Below are positions 1-10,573 of a stretch of 64,000 nucleotides of DNA, in pieces (the stretch's first letter is position 1; every line of letters starts with the position of its first letter). The stretch covers positions 84,446-148,445 of the forward strand of contig MSHB01000021.1 of the NCBI GenBank assembly GCA_001940985.1, in the 5' to 3' direction. The notes below the pieces were generated by a model. It was not told the DNA's origin, searched no databases, and saw only the letters and a program-made list of their open reading frames with translations. The stretch is from Mollicutes bacterium Phil14 (lineage in GTDB: Bacteria; Bacillota_I; Bacilli_A; ML615J-28; CAG-698). The translations under genes and the position numbers were made by a program.

Positions 1-144
1 TTTATAGATGTACATGATAAACTTTTGGGTGATGATGGTAATTTGAAAAAGGAATTTACTGTTGAAGGATTACATTTATCAATTAAAGGTTATAAGACCA
101 TTGTTCCTACTTTTAATAATCATTTAGAAAAAGAAAATTTATAA
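1..144 (+). CDS. SGNH/GDSL-type hydrolase, C-terminal fragment
   Basis: Only the last 47 codons lie in the window, in frame 1 and ending in TAA at 142-144. The residues EGLHLSIKGY match the block V region of SGNH/GDSL esterases, where the His of the catalytic triad follows an acidic residue. The complete gene at 16388-17671 ends with a similar GLHPSIDGY motif. It lies 12 bases upstream of the GH9 gene and is probably co-transcribed with it. The substrate cannot be inferred; carbohydrate or ester deacylation is the family's usual role. Confidence 0.6.
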   Translation, partial: FIDVHDKLLGDDGNLKKEFTVEGLHLSIKGYKTIVPTFNNHLEKENL

Positions 145-156
145 TAGGTGAATAAA

Positions 157-2379
157 ATGATTTATCCAAAAGAATGTAGTTATAATAGATGGTTAAAAAA
201 AGATGTAATAAATAAAAAAGTTATTTTTGACGGAAGTAAGTGTGACCTTTCAACTATTGAAAAAATAGGTATTGATAAACTTCATTTTGAATTAGAAAAA
301 GGTGAAAATGGACTTTCAATTAAATATAATTCGAAGATATCAGAGCATATAAAACGACCTGTTATTGGTCTTAAGATTAATTTTCCTGAAGAAGATTATA
401 GCGAGTACAATAGAGTCAGGGTTGATTTAAGAGTTAATGTTAAAGGAATTCAAAATCTTTATATGCATTTTTGTGTTCAAGGTGATGAAAAATATTTTAT
501 GCATGCTCCTAGCATTATAACTAATAAATGGGTAACTACACTTTTTGAACTAAATCAATTTGATAGAAGTAAATTATCATTTATAAAAGTTATTCCATTT
601 ATAGGTGGATGCCCACCATATTCAAATGGTAATTTCGAAGTGATAATTAAAAAAATAACATTTGAAAAAGTTAAAGAAGAATATGAACTTGGTTATAACT
701 TAGAAGATCGTATAGCTTATTCTCATTTTGGTTATTATCCAAAATCAAAAAAGACTTTTATTGTAAGTGGATATGATTTAGATTATGAAATTGTTGAAAA
801 TAGTGTAGTTGTTAAAAGAGGAAAAACAGTTAAATTAGAAACTGTGCTCGGAACTTTTGGTATAGGTGATTTTTCAGATATTGAAAAAGTTGGGAAATAT
901 AAAATCACATGTGATGGTAAAGAAACTGAAGAATTTTTAATATCTTTTAATCCTTATAAAGAAGGAATTGATAAGAGTTTGTCTTTCTTATATCAATTAA
1001 GATGTGGTGTAGATGTTGCAGGAGTTCACGAAGCGTGTCATTTGAATAGTTATACTACTAATGAATTAGGAGACAAAGTTCCTAATTTTGGAGGTTGGCA
1101 TGATGCTGGTGACTTATCTCAATTTGAAATTTGTACTGCCTTAATGACTAGTTGTTTATTAGAATTATATCAAAGTAATAAGAATAAACGAGTTTTAGAA
1201 GAAGCAAAAGTTGGTTTGAATTGGTTACTTCAAACAACATTTCATAATGGTGATAGAGCTCTTTCAGTATCTTATGATAAATGGTACGACAATGTTCGTA
1301 AAGCTAGTGATGTGTATCCTAACAATAAATCAGAAAGCGGACCTTTTGAAAACTTTTTATCATCAGCTGCTTTAGCACTTGGAGCAATAGTATATAAGGA
1401 GATAGATGAGGTATATAGTGATTGGTGCCTAAATATAGCAATGGAAGATTACCATTTTGGAATTACTGGTTATAAAGAAGGAAAATATACTAAACGTTGG
1501 GGACCATCTCCTATTCCTCAAGTACTGGGAGCTTCATTAACAGCGGCTAGTTTGTTATATAAATTAACTTGTGATGAAAAGTATATTTTAGATGCTACAG
1601 AGAATGCTAAAATGGTTATGGCTTGTCAAGAAAGAAACTATGTTGGAAAAAATATTAAAGTAAGAGGTTTCTTTTATGAGAATCTTAAGCACGAAAACTT
1701 ATTAATTTATGAACATCGTGGACATGAATCAACACCTGTTTGTGGTTTGGTAGATTTGTGCAATGCTTTTCCATACCACGAAGATTATCCAAAATGGATA
1801 GAAAGCATAAAGCTTTATAAAGAATATATTGAAGCTTTAAAAGACATATCTTTACCATATGGATTACTAGCAGGTCATATTTATAAAGTTGATAAAGTTG
1901 ATTTTAATAAATTTACTATTCCTAGTAATTATGGTCCTCGTGATGTTGCAATTTCTGAGCTTAAAGAACAAATAGTAAGTGGTTTAAATATAGGCGATGA
2001 CTGGTATGTTAGAAGAATGCCAATAGCTATTCAAAGAAGAGGTTTTAATGCAACTCTTTTAAGTAAAACAAAAGCCGTTAGTAGTGTAGCAAAACTCTTA
2101 AAAGATGAGGATTTACGTCAAATAGCAATTGATCAATTAGAGTGGATTGTAGGAAAAAATCCTTTTGCAACATCCACTATTTATGGAGCTGGTAATAATT
2201 ATCATCCACTATATGTGGCCTATTCTAAGCAATTAATTGGAGCCATGCCGGTAGGTTTTGAAACTTATGGTGTAACTGATGAGCCATATTGGCCCGCGCG
2301 TTGTAATGCGGTTTTTAAGGAAGTTTGGGGTCATACTACAGGATATTATCTTGGTGTAATTGCTGATTTAAAATGGTAA
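157..2379 (+). CDS. Glycoside hydrolase family 9 protein
   Basis: About 740 residues. An N-terminal region (to about residue 180) of unknown fold is followed by a cellulase N-terminal Ig-like domain starting near RIAYSHFGYYP (about 185). The GH9 (alpha/alpha)6 catalytic domain begins near 275. GGWHDAGDLSQ (about 312) is the conserved GH9 segment carrying the catalytic Asp residues, and a C-terminal NAVFKEVWGHTTG (near 721) probably carries the acid Glu. No signal peptide is visible, so it may act on imported oligosaccharides rather than on insoluble cellulose. A GTG at 148 is in frame, but it is part of an AGGTG ribosome binding site; ATG 157 is the better start. It lies between an SGNH hydrolase and an M42 peptidase. 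The family call is firm; the substrate is inferred. Confidence 0.9.
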   Translation: MIYPKECSYNRWLKKDVINKKVIFDGSKCDLSTIEKIGIDKLHFELEKGENGLSIKYNSKISEHIKRPVIGLKINFPEEDYSEYNRVRVDLRVNVKGIQNLYMHFCVQGDEKYFMHAPSIITNKWVTTLFELNQFDRSKLSFIKVIPFIGGCPPYSNGNFEVIIKKITFEKVKEEYELGYNLEDRIAYSHFGYYPKSKKTFIVSGYDLDYEIVENSVVVKRGKTVKLETVLGTFGIGDFSDIEKVGKYKITCDGKETEEFLISFNPYKEGIDKSLSFLYQLRCGVDVAGVHEACHLNSYTTNELGDKVPNFGGWHDAGDLSQFEICTALMTSCLLELYQSNKNKRVLEEAKVGLNWLLQTTFHNGDRALSVSYDKWYDNVRKASDVYPNNKSESGPFENFLSSAALALGAIVYKEIDEVYSDWCLNIAMEDYHFGITGYKEGKYTKRWGPSPIPQVLGASLTAASLLYKLTCDEKYILDATENAKMVMACQERNYVGKNIKVRGFFYENLKHENLLIYEHRGHESTPVCGLVDLCNAFPYHEDYPKWIESIKLYKEYIEALKDISLPYGLLAGHIYKVDKVDFNKFTIPSNYGPRDVAISELKEQIVSGLNIGDDWYVRRMPIAIQRRGFNATLLSKTKAVSSVAKLLKDEDLRQIAIDQLEWIVGKNPFATSTIYGAGNNYHPLYVAYSKQLIGAMPVGFETYGVTDEPYWPARCNAVFKEVWGHTTGYYLGVIADLKW

Positions 2380-2403
2380 TATATAAAAGGAAAGGAAAAT
2401 AAA

Positions 2404-3441
2404 ATGGACAAAAAAATATTATTTGAAATGTTAGAAACTCCATCAGTTTCAGGAAATGAATTTTCATTACAAAGAAAGATTAAATCACATATGGAAAATT
2501 ATGCTGATGAAATAATGACGGATTTAGTTGGTAATTTGGTAAGTGTAATTAATCCAGAATCTGAAGTTAAAGTTTTATTAGCTGCTCATGCTGATGAAAT
2601 TGGTTTGATGATAACAAGAATATTAGATGACGGTAGATGCTTGGTTGAAGAAGTAGGTTCTATAACAGCTGGCGTATATATTGGTCAAAAAGTCCAAGTA
2701 ATAACAAAAAAAGGAATAGTTAATGGAGCTATTGCAAAATTTAGAAATAGTTTTAATTCAACTCCAAAAGAAGATGGATTAATTTTAGATTTAGGAGTTT
2801 TTTCAAAAGAAGAAGCTTCTAAACTAGTTGAAGTTGGTGATTGCATAGTTCATGATTCAACATATAAAATGCTAAATGATAAGATCATATGTTCACGTGC
2901 TCTAGATGATAAAATAGGTATATATACTATTAATGAAGCCTTGAAATTAGCTAAAGAAATGGGAACTAAAAATGGAGTGTATGCAGCTTGTACAGTTGGC
3001 GAAGAGACAACAAAAAATGGAGCTACTTTAATCTCTAAAAGAATTAATCCAACTATAGCTATAGCTATTGATGTTACAACAGATCGTTCATCATTACTTG
3101 AACAAGGTAACAGCAATAACGTTGTTATGGGAAAAGGACCTGATATGACAATAGGTACTATTATGAATAAAAAATTAGAGAAATTAGTTAGAGAATGTGC
3201 TTTAGAGGCTAATATTCCTTTACAAATTTCAACTGTTGTATACAGAAGTTATACTGATGCAGATGCAATGTATGCAGCAAATTTAGGAATACCAACAATT
3301 CTATTAAGCATACCACTAAGATATATGCATTCTCCTGCTGAAATCGTTAATTTAGATGATGTTGAAAACACAATTAAATTATTAGCACAAATAATTGTAA
3401 AATTAAATAAAAATATGGACTTTAATCCTTTAGAAGATTAA
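2404..3441 (+). CDS. M42 family metallopeptidase (aminopeptidase)
   Basis: 345 residues, normal length for the M42 family of dinuclear-metal aminopeptidases that form large cytoplasmic tetrahedral assemblies and degrade peptides. Visible metal and catalytic motifs: HADEIG (His near 62), ALDDKIG (Asp near 167), GEETTKNGA (the Glu pair near 200), DVTTD (near 225) and a late metal His in MHSPAEIV (near 310). A strong AAGGAAAGG motif precedes ATG 2404. The gene is 24 bases after the GH9 gene and probably in the same operon. Members are sometimes misnamed endoglucanase; the metal motifs support peptidase activity. Confidence 0.9.
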   Translation: MDKKILFEMLETPSVSGNEFSLQRKIKSHMENYADEIMTDLVGNLVSVINPESEVKVLLAAHADEIGLMITRILDDGRCLVEEVGSITAGVYIGQKVQVITKKGIVNGAIAKFRNSFNSTPKEDGLILDLGVFSKEEASKLVEVGDCIVHDSTYKMLNDKIICSRALDDKIGIYTINEALKLAKEMGTKNGVYAACTVGEETTKNGATLISKRINPTIAIAIDVTTDRSSLLEQGNSNNVVMGKGPDMTIGTIMNKKLEKLVRECALEANIPLQISTVVYRSYTDADAMYAANLGIPTILLSIPLRYMHSPAEIVNLDDVENTIKLLAQIIVKLNKNMDFNPLED

Positions 3442-3466
3442 TTTGTGATTGAGAAGGAGAGAAAAA

Positions 3467-5887
3467 ATGAGTATAAAAATTAAAATTAAGAAAATTTTAC
3501 TATTAATAATTGTATGCTTTTCTTTTTTGGTTATAGCATGTAAAGAAAAAATCGAACCACATTTAGAAATTACTTGTGATACTGTTGAAATAATTGATAA
3601 TAAAATTACTCTTGAATATGCAGATAAAATAATGTTAAACGTTTCTTATCAACCAGCTGGTATCACTGAAAATATTGATATTTTAGAAAAAGACGAAAAT
3701 AATGTTGTTTTATTCGAAAAACCTTTCATAACTGCTATAAATGAAGGTAGTGCTGAGTTTGTTATTTCTTATACTAATGAGAATGGTGTGGAATTTAAAG
3801 AGAATTTGCTTGTTGAAGTAGTTCCTAGATCTAAAAAATCTGTTCAAAGATTAGTTATATCTAGCAAAAATGTAGTTTCTTCACAAGGCTCTTTCAATAT
3901 TACAGTTAATACTTTTGGTGCTGAAGATTTAGGAAAAATAATTTATAAATCAAGTGATGAAAATATTGCAGTTGTTACAGAAGATGGTGTAGTATATGGA
4001 GTTGCAGCTGGCGTTTGTGAAATTAGTGCAACTTTAGAAAGCAATCCTGAACTTACTGATACAATAAAATTAAATGTTTTCGATTATAGTAAAGTTGAAT
4101 CAGTTAATGGTGGTAGATATAGTGTTAGTGATGCTGATGATTATCGAATTTTACCATATGGTGTTGAGTATCAAAAAGTCACTGCTTATACTTCAACTCC
4201 ACTTGAAGGAATTGATGCTGATGGATATGGTGGTGGAACTGAAATTATTACTCCTGATAAATATTATCCTCAAAAAATAAGTTTATTACAAGTTCCAAGT
4301 AGTAAAGAAGTTAAAATAACAACATGGGCTAACTTAAAGAACAATCGCTGGACTTTGACAACTGTTAAAGGGTTAATTAATAACTATGAAAGTAATAATC
4401 CTGGATGGAAAGTAGTTGCGGCAATTAATGGTGATTTCTTCGATATTAATGCTAAAGGTAATTTACCTTATCAAACTACCAGTTCTTTAGTTTCTAATGG
4501 GGAATTTTACAAAACTACTGCATCTTATATGATAGGATTTAGAAATGACGGTAGTAAGAATCCATTAGTTGGTTTTAAAGATATTAAAAAAACTGATAAG
4601 ATGATTTTAGCTATTTATGATTCAAATAATAATATAATAAAAGAGTTCGATATTGATAATATCAATAAACAACCATCTGACTCTGAAACAAGTGTTTTCT
4701 TTGCTAATTATAATAGTGAAAAGCAAATTGTTCCGATTCGCGCTGATAGTGAAAATCTTTATGTTGTTGAAAAAGCAGAACTAGCTTTACCTAATAATAG
4801 TAATGATTTTTATGGAAAAGGTACTATTTCTACAAAAGAAAATGTAGAATTAGGTATAGGTGCTTTTGCAATTGCTACAAACAATAAAGAAGTTTTAAAA
4901 TATTTAAATATTGGTGTAAAAATACGCTGTCAATATGAATATGTTGGTGATTATTCTAATATTAATGATATATGTGGTTGTAGACCAGCATTTTTGATTA
5001 ATGGTGAATATGAAGAAGGAGGAACTATCAACGATAGAGCTCCACGTACTGCAATTGGTGTAAAGGCTGATGGAACAATAGTTATGATGGTAATTGATGG
5101 CCGTCAAAGTAAAAATAATATGTATGGTGCTGATTCAAGAGAAATGGCTTCAATTATGAAATATTATGGATGTGTTGATGCCTATAACCTTGATGGTGGT
5201 GGTTCTTCAACAATGGTAATTCGTGATGGTGACAGATTTGTTGTAACAAATAGTCCATCTGATGGTCGTGAAAGAACTGATGGTAACTGTATATTAGTAG
5301 TTGTAAAAGATGCAGAGTATGAAAATGAAGTTACTGATATTACAGAAACTCAAGCTACTATTAATTTAAGTGTTAAAAATGATAACGGAAAAGATATTAA
5401 AAAATTATGGATTTCTTTAGATAATAAGTTCTATGAAGTTGTTAATGGAAAAGTTACATTAAATAATTTGATTCACAATTCAACTTATAACTATACTGTA
5501 TTTTATGAAAATTCTAATGGAGATTTAATAGAAACATTAAGTGGTTATAGTTTTAAGACCAATAAAGTAAATTATAAATATTTAACTACTTTCTTGATAG
5601 AAGATGATGAATTTTATGAAATAATTGTAAAATACTTAGATGAAGATGAGTGTAGTTCTATTGGTGGTGCGATGGTTAAGATTGTAGCTATAAAAGATGG
5701 TGAAGAAAAAGTTTCTAATACTTTCTTAAAGGGTAGCGGAACAGTAAAATTGAAAAAGGAAATCATCGGTGAAGAAATTAAAAGTATTAGTTTAGAATAC
5801 TCTTATCAATTAGATTATAAAAATAGAATTAGTGAAGTTTTAGAAAATGTAAAATATATTTTTGTTGACAAGAGAACTTCAAAGTGA
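3467..5887 (+). CDS. Lipoprotein with phosphodiester glycosidase (NAGPA-like) domain
   Basis: About 806 residues. The N-terminus has a basic and hydrophobic signal ending in a lipobox (LVIAC), so it is probably anchored on the outer face of the membrane. Residues about 110-210 resemble BIG2-type Ig-like repeats. The catalytic part (about 290-620) has AAINGDFFDINAKG, RAPRTAIGVKADG and YNLDGGGSSTMVI, hallmarks of the NAGPA/DUF2233 phosphodiester glycosidase family (uncovering-enzyme-like, also in exopolysaccharide loci). The C-terminal 200 residues look like fibronectin or Ig-like modules. A TTG at 3449 is in frame, but GAAGGAGAG at 3452-3460 is placed for ATG 3467. It ends at a strong terminator. 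A role in surface glycan phosphodiester cleavage is inferred. Confidence 0.85.
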   Translation: MSIKIKIKKILLLIIVCFSFLVIACKEKIEPHLEITCDTVEIIDNKITLEYADKIMLNVSYQPAGITENIDILEKDENNVVLFEKPFITAINEGSAEFVISYTNENGVEFKENLLVEVVPRSKKSVQRLVISSKNVVSSQGSFNITVNTFGAEDLGKIIYKSSDENIAVVTEDGVVYGVAAGVCEISATLESNPELTDTIKLNVFDYSKVESVNGGRYSVSDADDYRILPYGVEYQKVTAYTSTPLEGIDADGYGGGTEIITPDKYYPQKISLLQVPSSKEVKITTWANLKNNRWTLTTVKGLINNYESNNPGWKVVAAINGDFFDINAKGNLPYQTTSSLVSNGEFYKTTASYMIGFRNDGSKNPLVGFKDIKKTDKMILAIYDSNNNIIKEFDIDNINKQPSDSETSVFFANYNSEKQIVPIRADSENLYVVEKAELALPNNSNDFYGKGTISTKENVELGIGAFAIATNNKEVLKYLNIGVKIRCQYEYVGDYSNINDICGCRPAFLINGEYEEGGTINDRAPRTAIGVKADGTIVMMVIDGRQSKNNMYGADSREMASIMKYYGCVDAYNLDGGGSSTMVIRDGDRFVVTNSPSDGRERTDGNCILVVVKDAEYENEVTDITETQATINLSVKNDNGKDIKKLWISLDNKFYEVVNGKVTLNNLIHNSTYNYTVFYENSNGDLIETLSGYSFKTNKVNYKYLTTFLIEDDEFYEIIVKYLDEDECSSIGGAMVKIVAIKDGEEKVSNTFLKGSGTVKLKKEIIGEEIKSISLEYSYQLDYKNRISEVLENVKYIFVDKRTSK

Positions 5888-5893
5888 AAATAG

Positions 5894-5920
5894 ATGATAC
5901 CCGTTTGGGTATCATTTTAT
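5894..5920 (+). terminator. Intrinsic terminator
   Basis: A perfect 9-bp stem (ATGATACCC with GGGTATCAT) and a GTTT loop are followed by a T-rich tract. It ends the GH9/M42/glycosidase transcription unit. Confidence 0.9.
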
Positions 5921-5948
5921 TTGTAAAAAAAAGTAGAAAAATAAGTGG

Positions 5949-5957
5949 TGTTATGAT
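5949..5957 (+). promoter_or_regulatory. Extended -10 promoter for polC
   Basis: TGTTATGAT (TGn plus TATGAT) lies 25 bases before the polC ATG. No convincing -35 is seen, as expected for an extended -10 promoter. Confidence 0.5.
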
Positions 5958-5982
5958 AGAATATATAACGAGGTGATTAGCG

Positions 5983-8900
5983 ATGACAGAAAAACAAAAG
6001 AAATTTTTATCGATAATTCAATATATTAATTTTCCAATTTATGAAGGTATATATTCTGGTGAAATTGAAAAAATATGCATTAATAAATCAACGATGGTTT
6101 TGGAAATGTTCATCGCTTTTTCAGAATTTGTAGCTCCAGCTGTAGTAAGCGAACTTATTGATACATTAAGAAAACAGTTAGTTGATAAAGGTCTTGCTAA
6201 ACGTGCTGAAGTAACTATTAATTTCAAATGCAAAGAATTACCAAATCATTTGTTAGAACAATACTATAAGTATTTTTTAGAAGTTTTGTGTAAAAGTAAA
6301 GTTAGATATGAGACTTTAAAAAAGTTTGAAACAAACTTTGTTGATAACAAAGTCACTGTTATGGTTGCTAATGATTTTGATAGAGAAATTGCTCTAGATT
6401 TATTAAGAACAATTAAACTTTGTTTTGAAAGATTTGGTTTTAATACTGTAACTGTTGACGCTTCTATAAATCAGTTCATTATGCCAATTTCTGAAGAAAT
6501 AGCTAGAGATAAAAAAGCAGCGGAAGAACAAGTTAATTATGATCAAAGACGTTATGAAGAATCATTGAACAAAAATAATCAAGCTGAAAAACATCAAAGC
6601 AAAAAAATGGTTAAAATGCCAAAACAGGGTACTCCTTTAAATAATGTTTCACAACCTTTAGCTGATTTACCTTCTTCTGAATATGAATTAGTTGAATATT
6701 TGCAAAAGAATGGAACTAATAACTTTGTAATTGAAGGAGATATAATTAAAGCAGAGATTAAGTCATTGAGCACAGGATCTAAAATATATGAAGCTACTAT
6801 GACTGATGGAATTAGTTCAATAATTATAAAAACATTCATAAATCCTCAAGATGAAAAACAAGAAAAATTTTATCGTGAAAATGGTATGGTTGGATGCAGA
6901 TTAAAAACATATGGTTATTTAGGATATGATACTTTTTCTCGTGACATTGTTTTGAAGATTCGAGAATCTGGTGGCTTAGGTAAAAGTGAGAAAAAAGTAA
7001 AAGAAGATATTGCACCTGTGAAAAGAGTAGAATTACATGCTCATACTAAAATGAGTGCTCAGGACTCAATTCTTGATGTAAAAGATTATGTATTAAGAGC
7101 AAAAGAGTATGGTCATACTGCAGTTGCAGTTACAGATAAGTACAATGTTCAAGCATTACCAGATTTACAAAAGATTTGTAATGACAATGGTATAAAACCA
7201 ATTTTTGGCGTAGAAGGAGCATTAGTAGATGAAGCAAAATTCAGAATTGCATTAACTGATGCTGATATTAATTTAGATGAAGCAACATATGTAGTATACG
7301 ATTTAGAAACAACTGGTATTTCTAGTAATTATAATGAAATTATTGAAATTGCCGCATGTAAAATAAGACATGAAATGATCATAGATGAGTTTTCTACATA
7401 CGTAAATCCAAAAAGGCTAATCACAGATTTTACTACAAGCCTTACTAGTATAACAAATGATGATTTGCGAGGAGCTCCATTTATTGAAACTGCTATTAAA
7501 GATTTTTTAGAGTTCTTTGATGGTTGTATTTTAGTTGCTCATAACGCAACATTTGATAATTCACATTTATATCGTAATTTAAAGGATTTAGGTTTGTATA
7601 AAGGCCCTATCCCAACAATTGACACATTACAATTAGCAAGAGTTTGCTATGGTGATAAACTTAAAAGATTTAACTTAAAAGCTTTAACGAAATTCTTTGA
7701 TGTAGAACTAGAACAACACCATAGGGCCATATATGATGCTAAGGCAACAGCTGGTGTTTTCTTGAAAATGTTGAGTCATTTGAAAAACAGAGGTATTCAT
7801 AACTACAATAGAATTAATAGTGTTATTGTTGATGAAGAGGCATATCAATTTGCTTTTCCGTCACACATTACTCTTTTAGCTAAAAACAGAACTGGTTTAG
7901 TAAATATTAATAGGATTGTAAGTCAATCTCATACTGTTAATTTTTCACATGAACCAAGAATGTTAAAGAAGTTTTTAGAAGAACATCGTGAAGGTATACT
8001 GTTTGGAAGCAGTTGTTATCGTGGTGAAGTTTTTGAAAAAGCTATGAATAATAGTTATGAAGATTTATTAGACTGTGTTGATTTCTATGATTATTTAGAA
8101 GTTCAACCACCTGAAGTATATTCTCATTTCATTGAGTCAAGTGGTGGAGAAATTACTGAAGAGCATATAAAAGAAATAATTAGAAAGATTATTTCAGCTG
8201 GTAAAGAAAAAGGTAAAATAGTTGTTGCTACTGGTGACGTTCATCATTTAGAACCAGAAGATACAGAATATCGAAAAATGTTATTTGAAGTTCCGATGGT
8301 TGGCGGTGGTATGCATGATTTACATGAAATTAAAAAACTTCCAAAACAACATTTTAGAACAACTACCGAAATGCTTGATGAATTTAGTTTTTTAGATGAT
8401 GAATTGGCATATGAAATTGTAGTTAAGAATAGTAATATTATTTCTGATATGGTAGAAAAATTTAGTCTTTTCCCTAAAGAACTATTAGCACCTAGTGATA
8501 GTTTTATGGCTGATGAAGGAATACCTAGTGCCAAAGAAGCTGCAATAAAGTTAACTTATGATACTGCTCATAAGAAATATGGTGAAAATTTACCTAAATT
8601 GGTAGAAGATAGACTTGAAAAAGAACTTAATAGTATAATTAACAACAATTATGGTTCAATTTATTTTATTGCCCATATGCTAGTAAAACATTCACGTGAA
8701 GCCGGATATGTTGTTGGTAGTCGTGGCTCAGTAGGTTCAAGTTTAGTAGCTAACTTTATGGGCATTACAGAGGTTAATTCTTTATCACCTCATTATGTTT
8801 GTCCAAAATGTCATTTTACAGCTTTTAAACTTTCTCCTGAAGAAAAAAGAAAGTATGGCCAAACTCCTGAACAAGAAAAATTTGAAGAAATTCTTCAAAG

Positions 8901-10491
8901 TTATGGAACTGGATTTGACATGCCAAAACAAAAGTGTCCAATATGTGGTGAAGATTTATTAAGTGATGGCTGTGAAATTCCATTTGAAACATTCCTAGGA
9001 TTTAGTGGAAATAAGGTTCCTGATATAGATTTGAATTTCTCTGGTGAATATCAAGAACGTGCCCATAATTTCTGTCGTGAAATATTTGGAGAAGATTACA
9101 CATTTAGAGCTGGTACTATCAGTGGTATTGCTGAAGCTACTGCATATGGTTATGTAAAAGGCCATTATGAACGTGAGAAAAAACAAATAAGAAATTGTGA
9201 AATTGATAGAGAAGCAGAAAAATTAGTAGGTGTTAAAAGAACTACTGGTCAACATCCTGGTGGTATAGTTGTAGTACCACGTGGTATTGACATTAACGAG
9301 ATTACACCTGTCCAATATCCTGCTGATGATACGACATTAAGTTGGAAAACAACTCATCAAACATACCATCCTTTTGAAGCTAATTTACTTAAATTAGATA
9401 TTTTAGGACATGATGATCCAACTATGATAAGACAATTAATGAATTATGTAGAAGCAGAACCAGAAAAATTCCCGTTCTCTAAAGTAGAAGATATTCCTTT
9501 AGATGATAAAGACGTTTTAAAGATGTTTTCTGGTGTTGAAATATTAGGGGTAAAGCCTGAGGATGTTTTAGAAGATATTGGAACTACTGGCTTACCTGAA
9601 TTTGGAACTACTTTAGCGAAGGACATGTTAAAAGAAATTCGCCCTACTACTGTTAGTGACTTGATTAAAATATCAGGATTAAGTCATGGTGAAGGTATTT
9701 GGAATGGAAACATGCGAGAATTATTCTTAGGTATGAATCCTAACGTTAAGAATTTGAAATTTAATGAATTAATTGGATGTCGTGATGACATTATGGCTTA
9801 CTTGCTTTCTAAGGACTTGCCAGCTATTGATGCTTTCACCATTATGGAAGGTGTTCGTAAAGGCAAAGGTTTAAAGAAAGAACAAGAAAAAGAAATGATC
9901 GATTATGGTGTTCCAAAATGGTATATTGATGCTTGTAAAGCTATTAAATATATGTTCCCTAAAGCCCATGCGACTGCATATGTAGTTATGGCTTTACGAA
10001 TTGGTTGGTTTAAGTTGCACAGACCGCTTTATTACTATGCAGGATTCTTCTCAAAAAGAGCTGATGCTTTTGAAATAGAGACTATGGTTGCAGGTAAAGA
10101 TGCAATAAAAGCTCGCTTGAAGGAACTAGATGAAGCCAAAAAACTTACTCCAAAAGAACAAAAAGTATATGTATCATTATTGCTTTCATTAGAAATGATT
10201 TCTAGAGGTTTTAATTTTAAGCAAATTGATATTTTTAAATCTGACTGGGAAAACTTTGTTATAGATGGAGATAGTTTAATTATACCATTTAGTGCAATGG
10301 ATTCATTAGGACCATCAATAGCAAAATCAATAGTTGATGCAAGAAATGATAATCCATTCACTTCTAAGAAAGATGTTGTTAGAAGAAGTAGAATAAACAA
10401 TACTTTAGTTGAAAAATTTAATCGTTTGGGAATATTTAAAGATTTACCAGAAGATGATCAATTAGGTCTTTTTAATAATAGATTGTTTTAA
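5983..10491 (+). CDS. polC: DNA polymerase III alpha subunit, PolC type
   Basis: 1502 residues, close to the usual PolC length of 1430-1500. It is the Gram-positive replicative polymerase with built-in proofreading. Domain order: N-terminal region; OB-fold near 240-330; PHP domain starting at ELHAHTKMSAQDS (about 350); an inserted DnaQ-like 3'-5' exonuclease (YDLETTG, Asp near 441, to HHRAIYDAKAT near 585); return to PHP (TGDVHHLEPED near 748); a four-Cys zinc site (CPKC near 940 and CPIC near 985); then the palm with PDIDLNFSGEYQ (about 1011). AGGTGAT precedes ATG 5983. The gene stands alone with its own promoter; proS or rseP, often upstream of polC, are absent here. Confidence 0.98.
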   Translation: MTEKQKKFLSIIQYINFPIYEGIYSGEIEKICINKSTMVLEMFIAFSEFVAPAVVSELIDTLRKQLVDKGLAKRAEVTINFKCKELPNHLLEQYYKYFLEVLCKSKVRYETLKKFETNFVDNKVTVMVANDFDREIALDLLRTIKLCFERFGFNTVTVDASINQFIMPISEEIARDKKAAEEQVNYDQRRYEESLNKNNQAEKHQSKKMVKMPKQGTPLNNVSQPLADLPSSEYELVEYLQKNGTNNFVIEGDIIKAEIKSLSTGSKIYEATMTDGISSIIIKTFINPQDEKQEKFYRENGMVGCRLKTYGYLGYDTFSRDIVLKIRESGGLGKSEKKVKEDIAPVKRVELHAHTKMSAQDSILDVKDYVLRAKEYGHTAVAVTDKYNVQALPDLQKICNDNGIKPIFGVEGALVDEAKFRIALTDADINLDEATYVVYDLETTGISSNYNEIIEIAACKIRHEMIIDEFSTYVNPKRLITDFTTSLTSITNDDLRGAPFIETAIKDFLEFFDGCILVAHNATFDNSHLYRNLKDLGLYKGPIPTIDTLQLARVCYGDKLKRFNLKALTKFFDVELEQHHRAIYDAKATAGVFLKMLSHLKNRGIHNYNRINSVIVDEEAYQFAFPSHITLLAKNRTGLVNINRIVSQSHTVNFSHEPRMLKKFLEEHREGILFGSSCYRGEVFEKAMNNSYEDLLDCVDFYDYLEVQPPEVYSHFIESSGGEITEEHIKEIIRKIISAGKEKGKIVVATGDVHHLEPEDTEYRKMLFEVPMVGGGMHDLHEIKKLPKQHFRTTTEMLDEFSFLDDELAYEIVVKNSNIISDMVEKFSLFPKELLAPSDSFMADEGIPSAKEAAIKLTYDTAHKKYGENLPKLVEDRLEKELNSIINNNYGSIYFIAHMLVKHSREAGYVVGSRGSVGSSLVANFMGITEVNSLSPHYVCPKCHFTAFKLSPEEKRKYGQTPEQEKFEEILQSYGTGFDMPKQKCPICGEDLLSDGCEIPFETFLGFSGNKVPDIDLNFSGEYQERAHNFCREIFGEDYTFRAGTISGIAEATAYGYVKGHYEREKKQIRNCEIDREAEKLVGVKRTTGQHPGGIVVVPRGIDINEITPVQYPADDTTLSWKTTHQTYHPFEANLLKLDILGHDDPTMIRQLMNYVEAEPEKFPFSKVEDIPLDDKDVLKMFSGVEILGVKPEDVLEDIGTTGLPEFGTTLAKDMLKEIRPTTVSDLIKISGLSHGEGIWNGNMRELFLGMNPNVKNLKFNELIGCRDDIMAYLLSKDLPAIDAFTIMEGVRKGKGLKKEQEKEMIDYGVPKWYIDACKAIKYMFPKAHATAYVVMALRIGWFKLHRPLYYYAGFFSKRADAFEIETMVAGKDAIKARLKELDEAKKLTPKEQKVYVSLLLSLEMISRGFNFKQIDIFKSDWENFVIDGDSLIIPFSAMDSLGPSIAKSIVDARNDNPFTSKKDVVRRSRINNTLVEKFNRLGIFKDLPEDDQLGLFNNRLF

Positions 10492-10515
10492 TGACATAAT
10501 AACACAATGTATATG

Positions 10516-10543
10516 TTGAAATTTTTGATTATTGTGGTATAAT
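10516..10543 (+). promoter_or_regulatory. Promoter for the Bax-inhibitor-like gene
   Basis: TTGAAA at 10516-10521, a 16-bp spacer, then TATAAT at 10538-10543 preceded by TGG (extended -10). Confidence 0.75.
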
Positions 10544-10573
10544 TTATATATAATTTAGAATTGAGGTATAAAA

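Noticed and set aside
2404..3441. Endoglucanase call next to the GH9 gene
   Set aside because: The metal-binding motifs are those of M42 aminopeptidases; the cellulase name for this family is historical.
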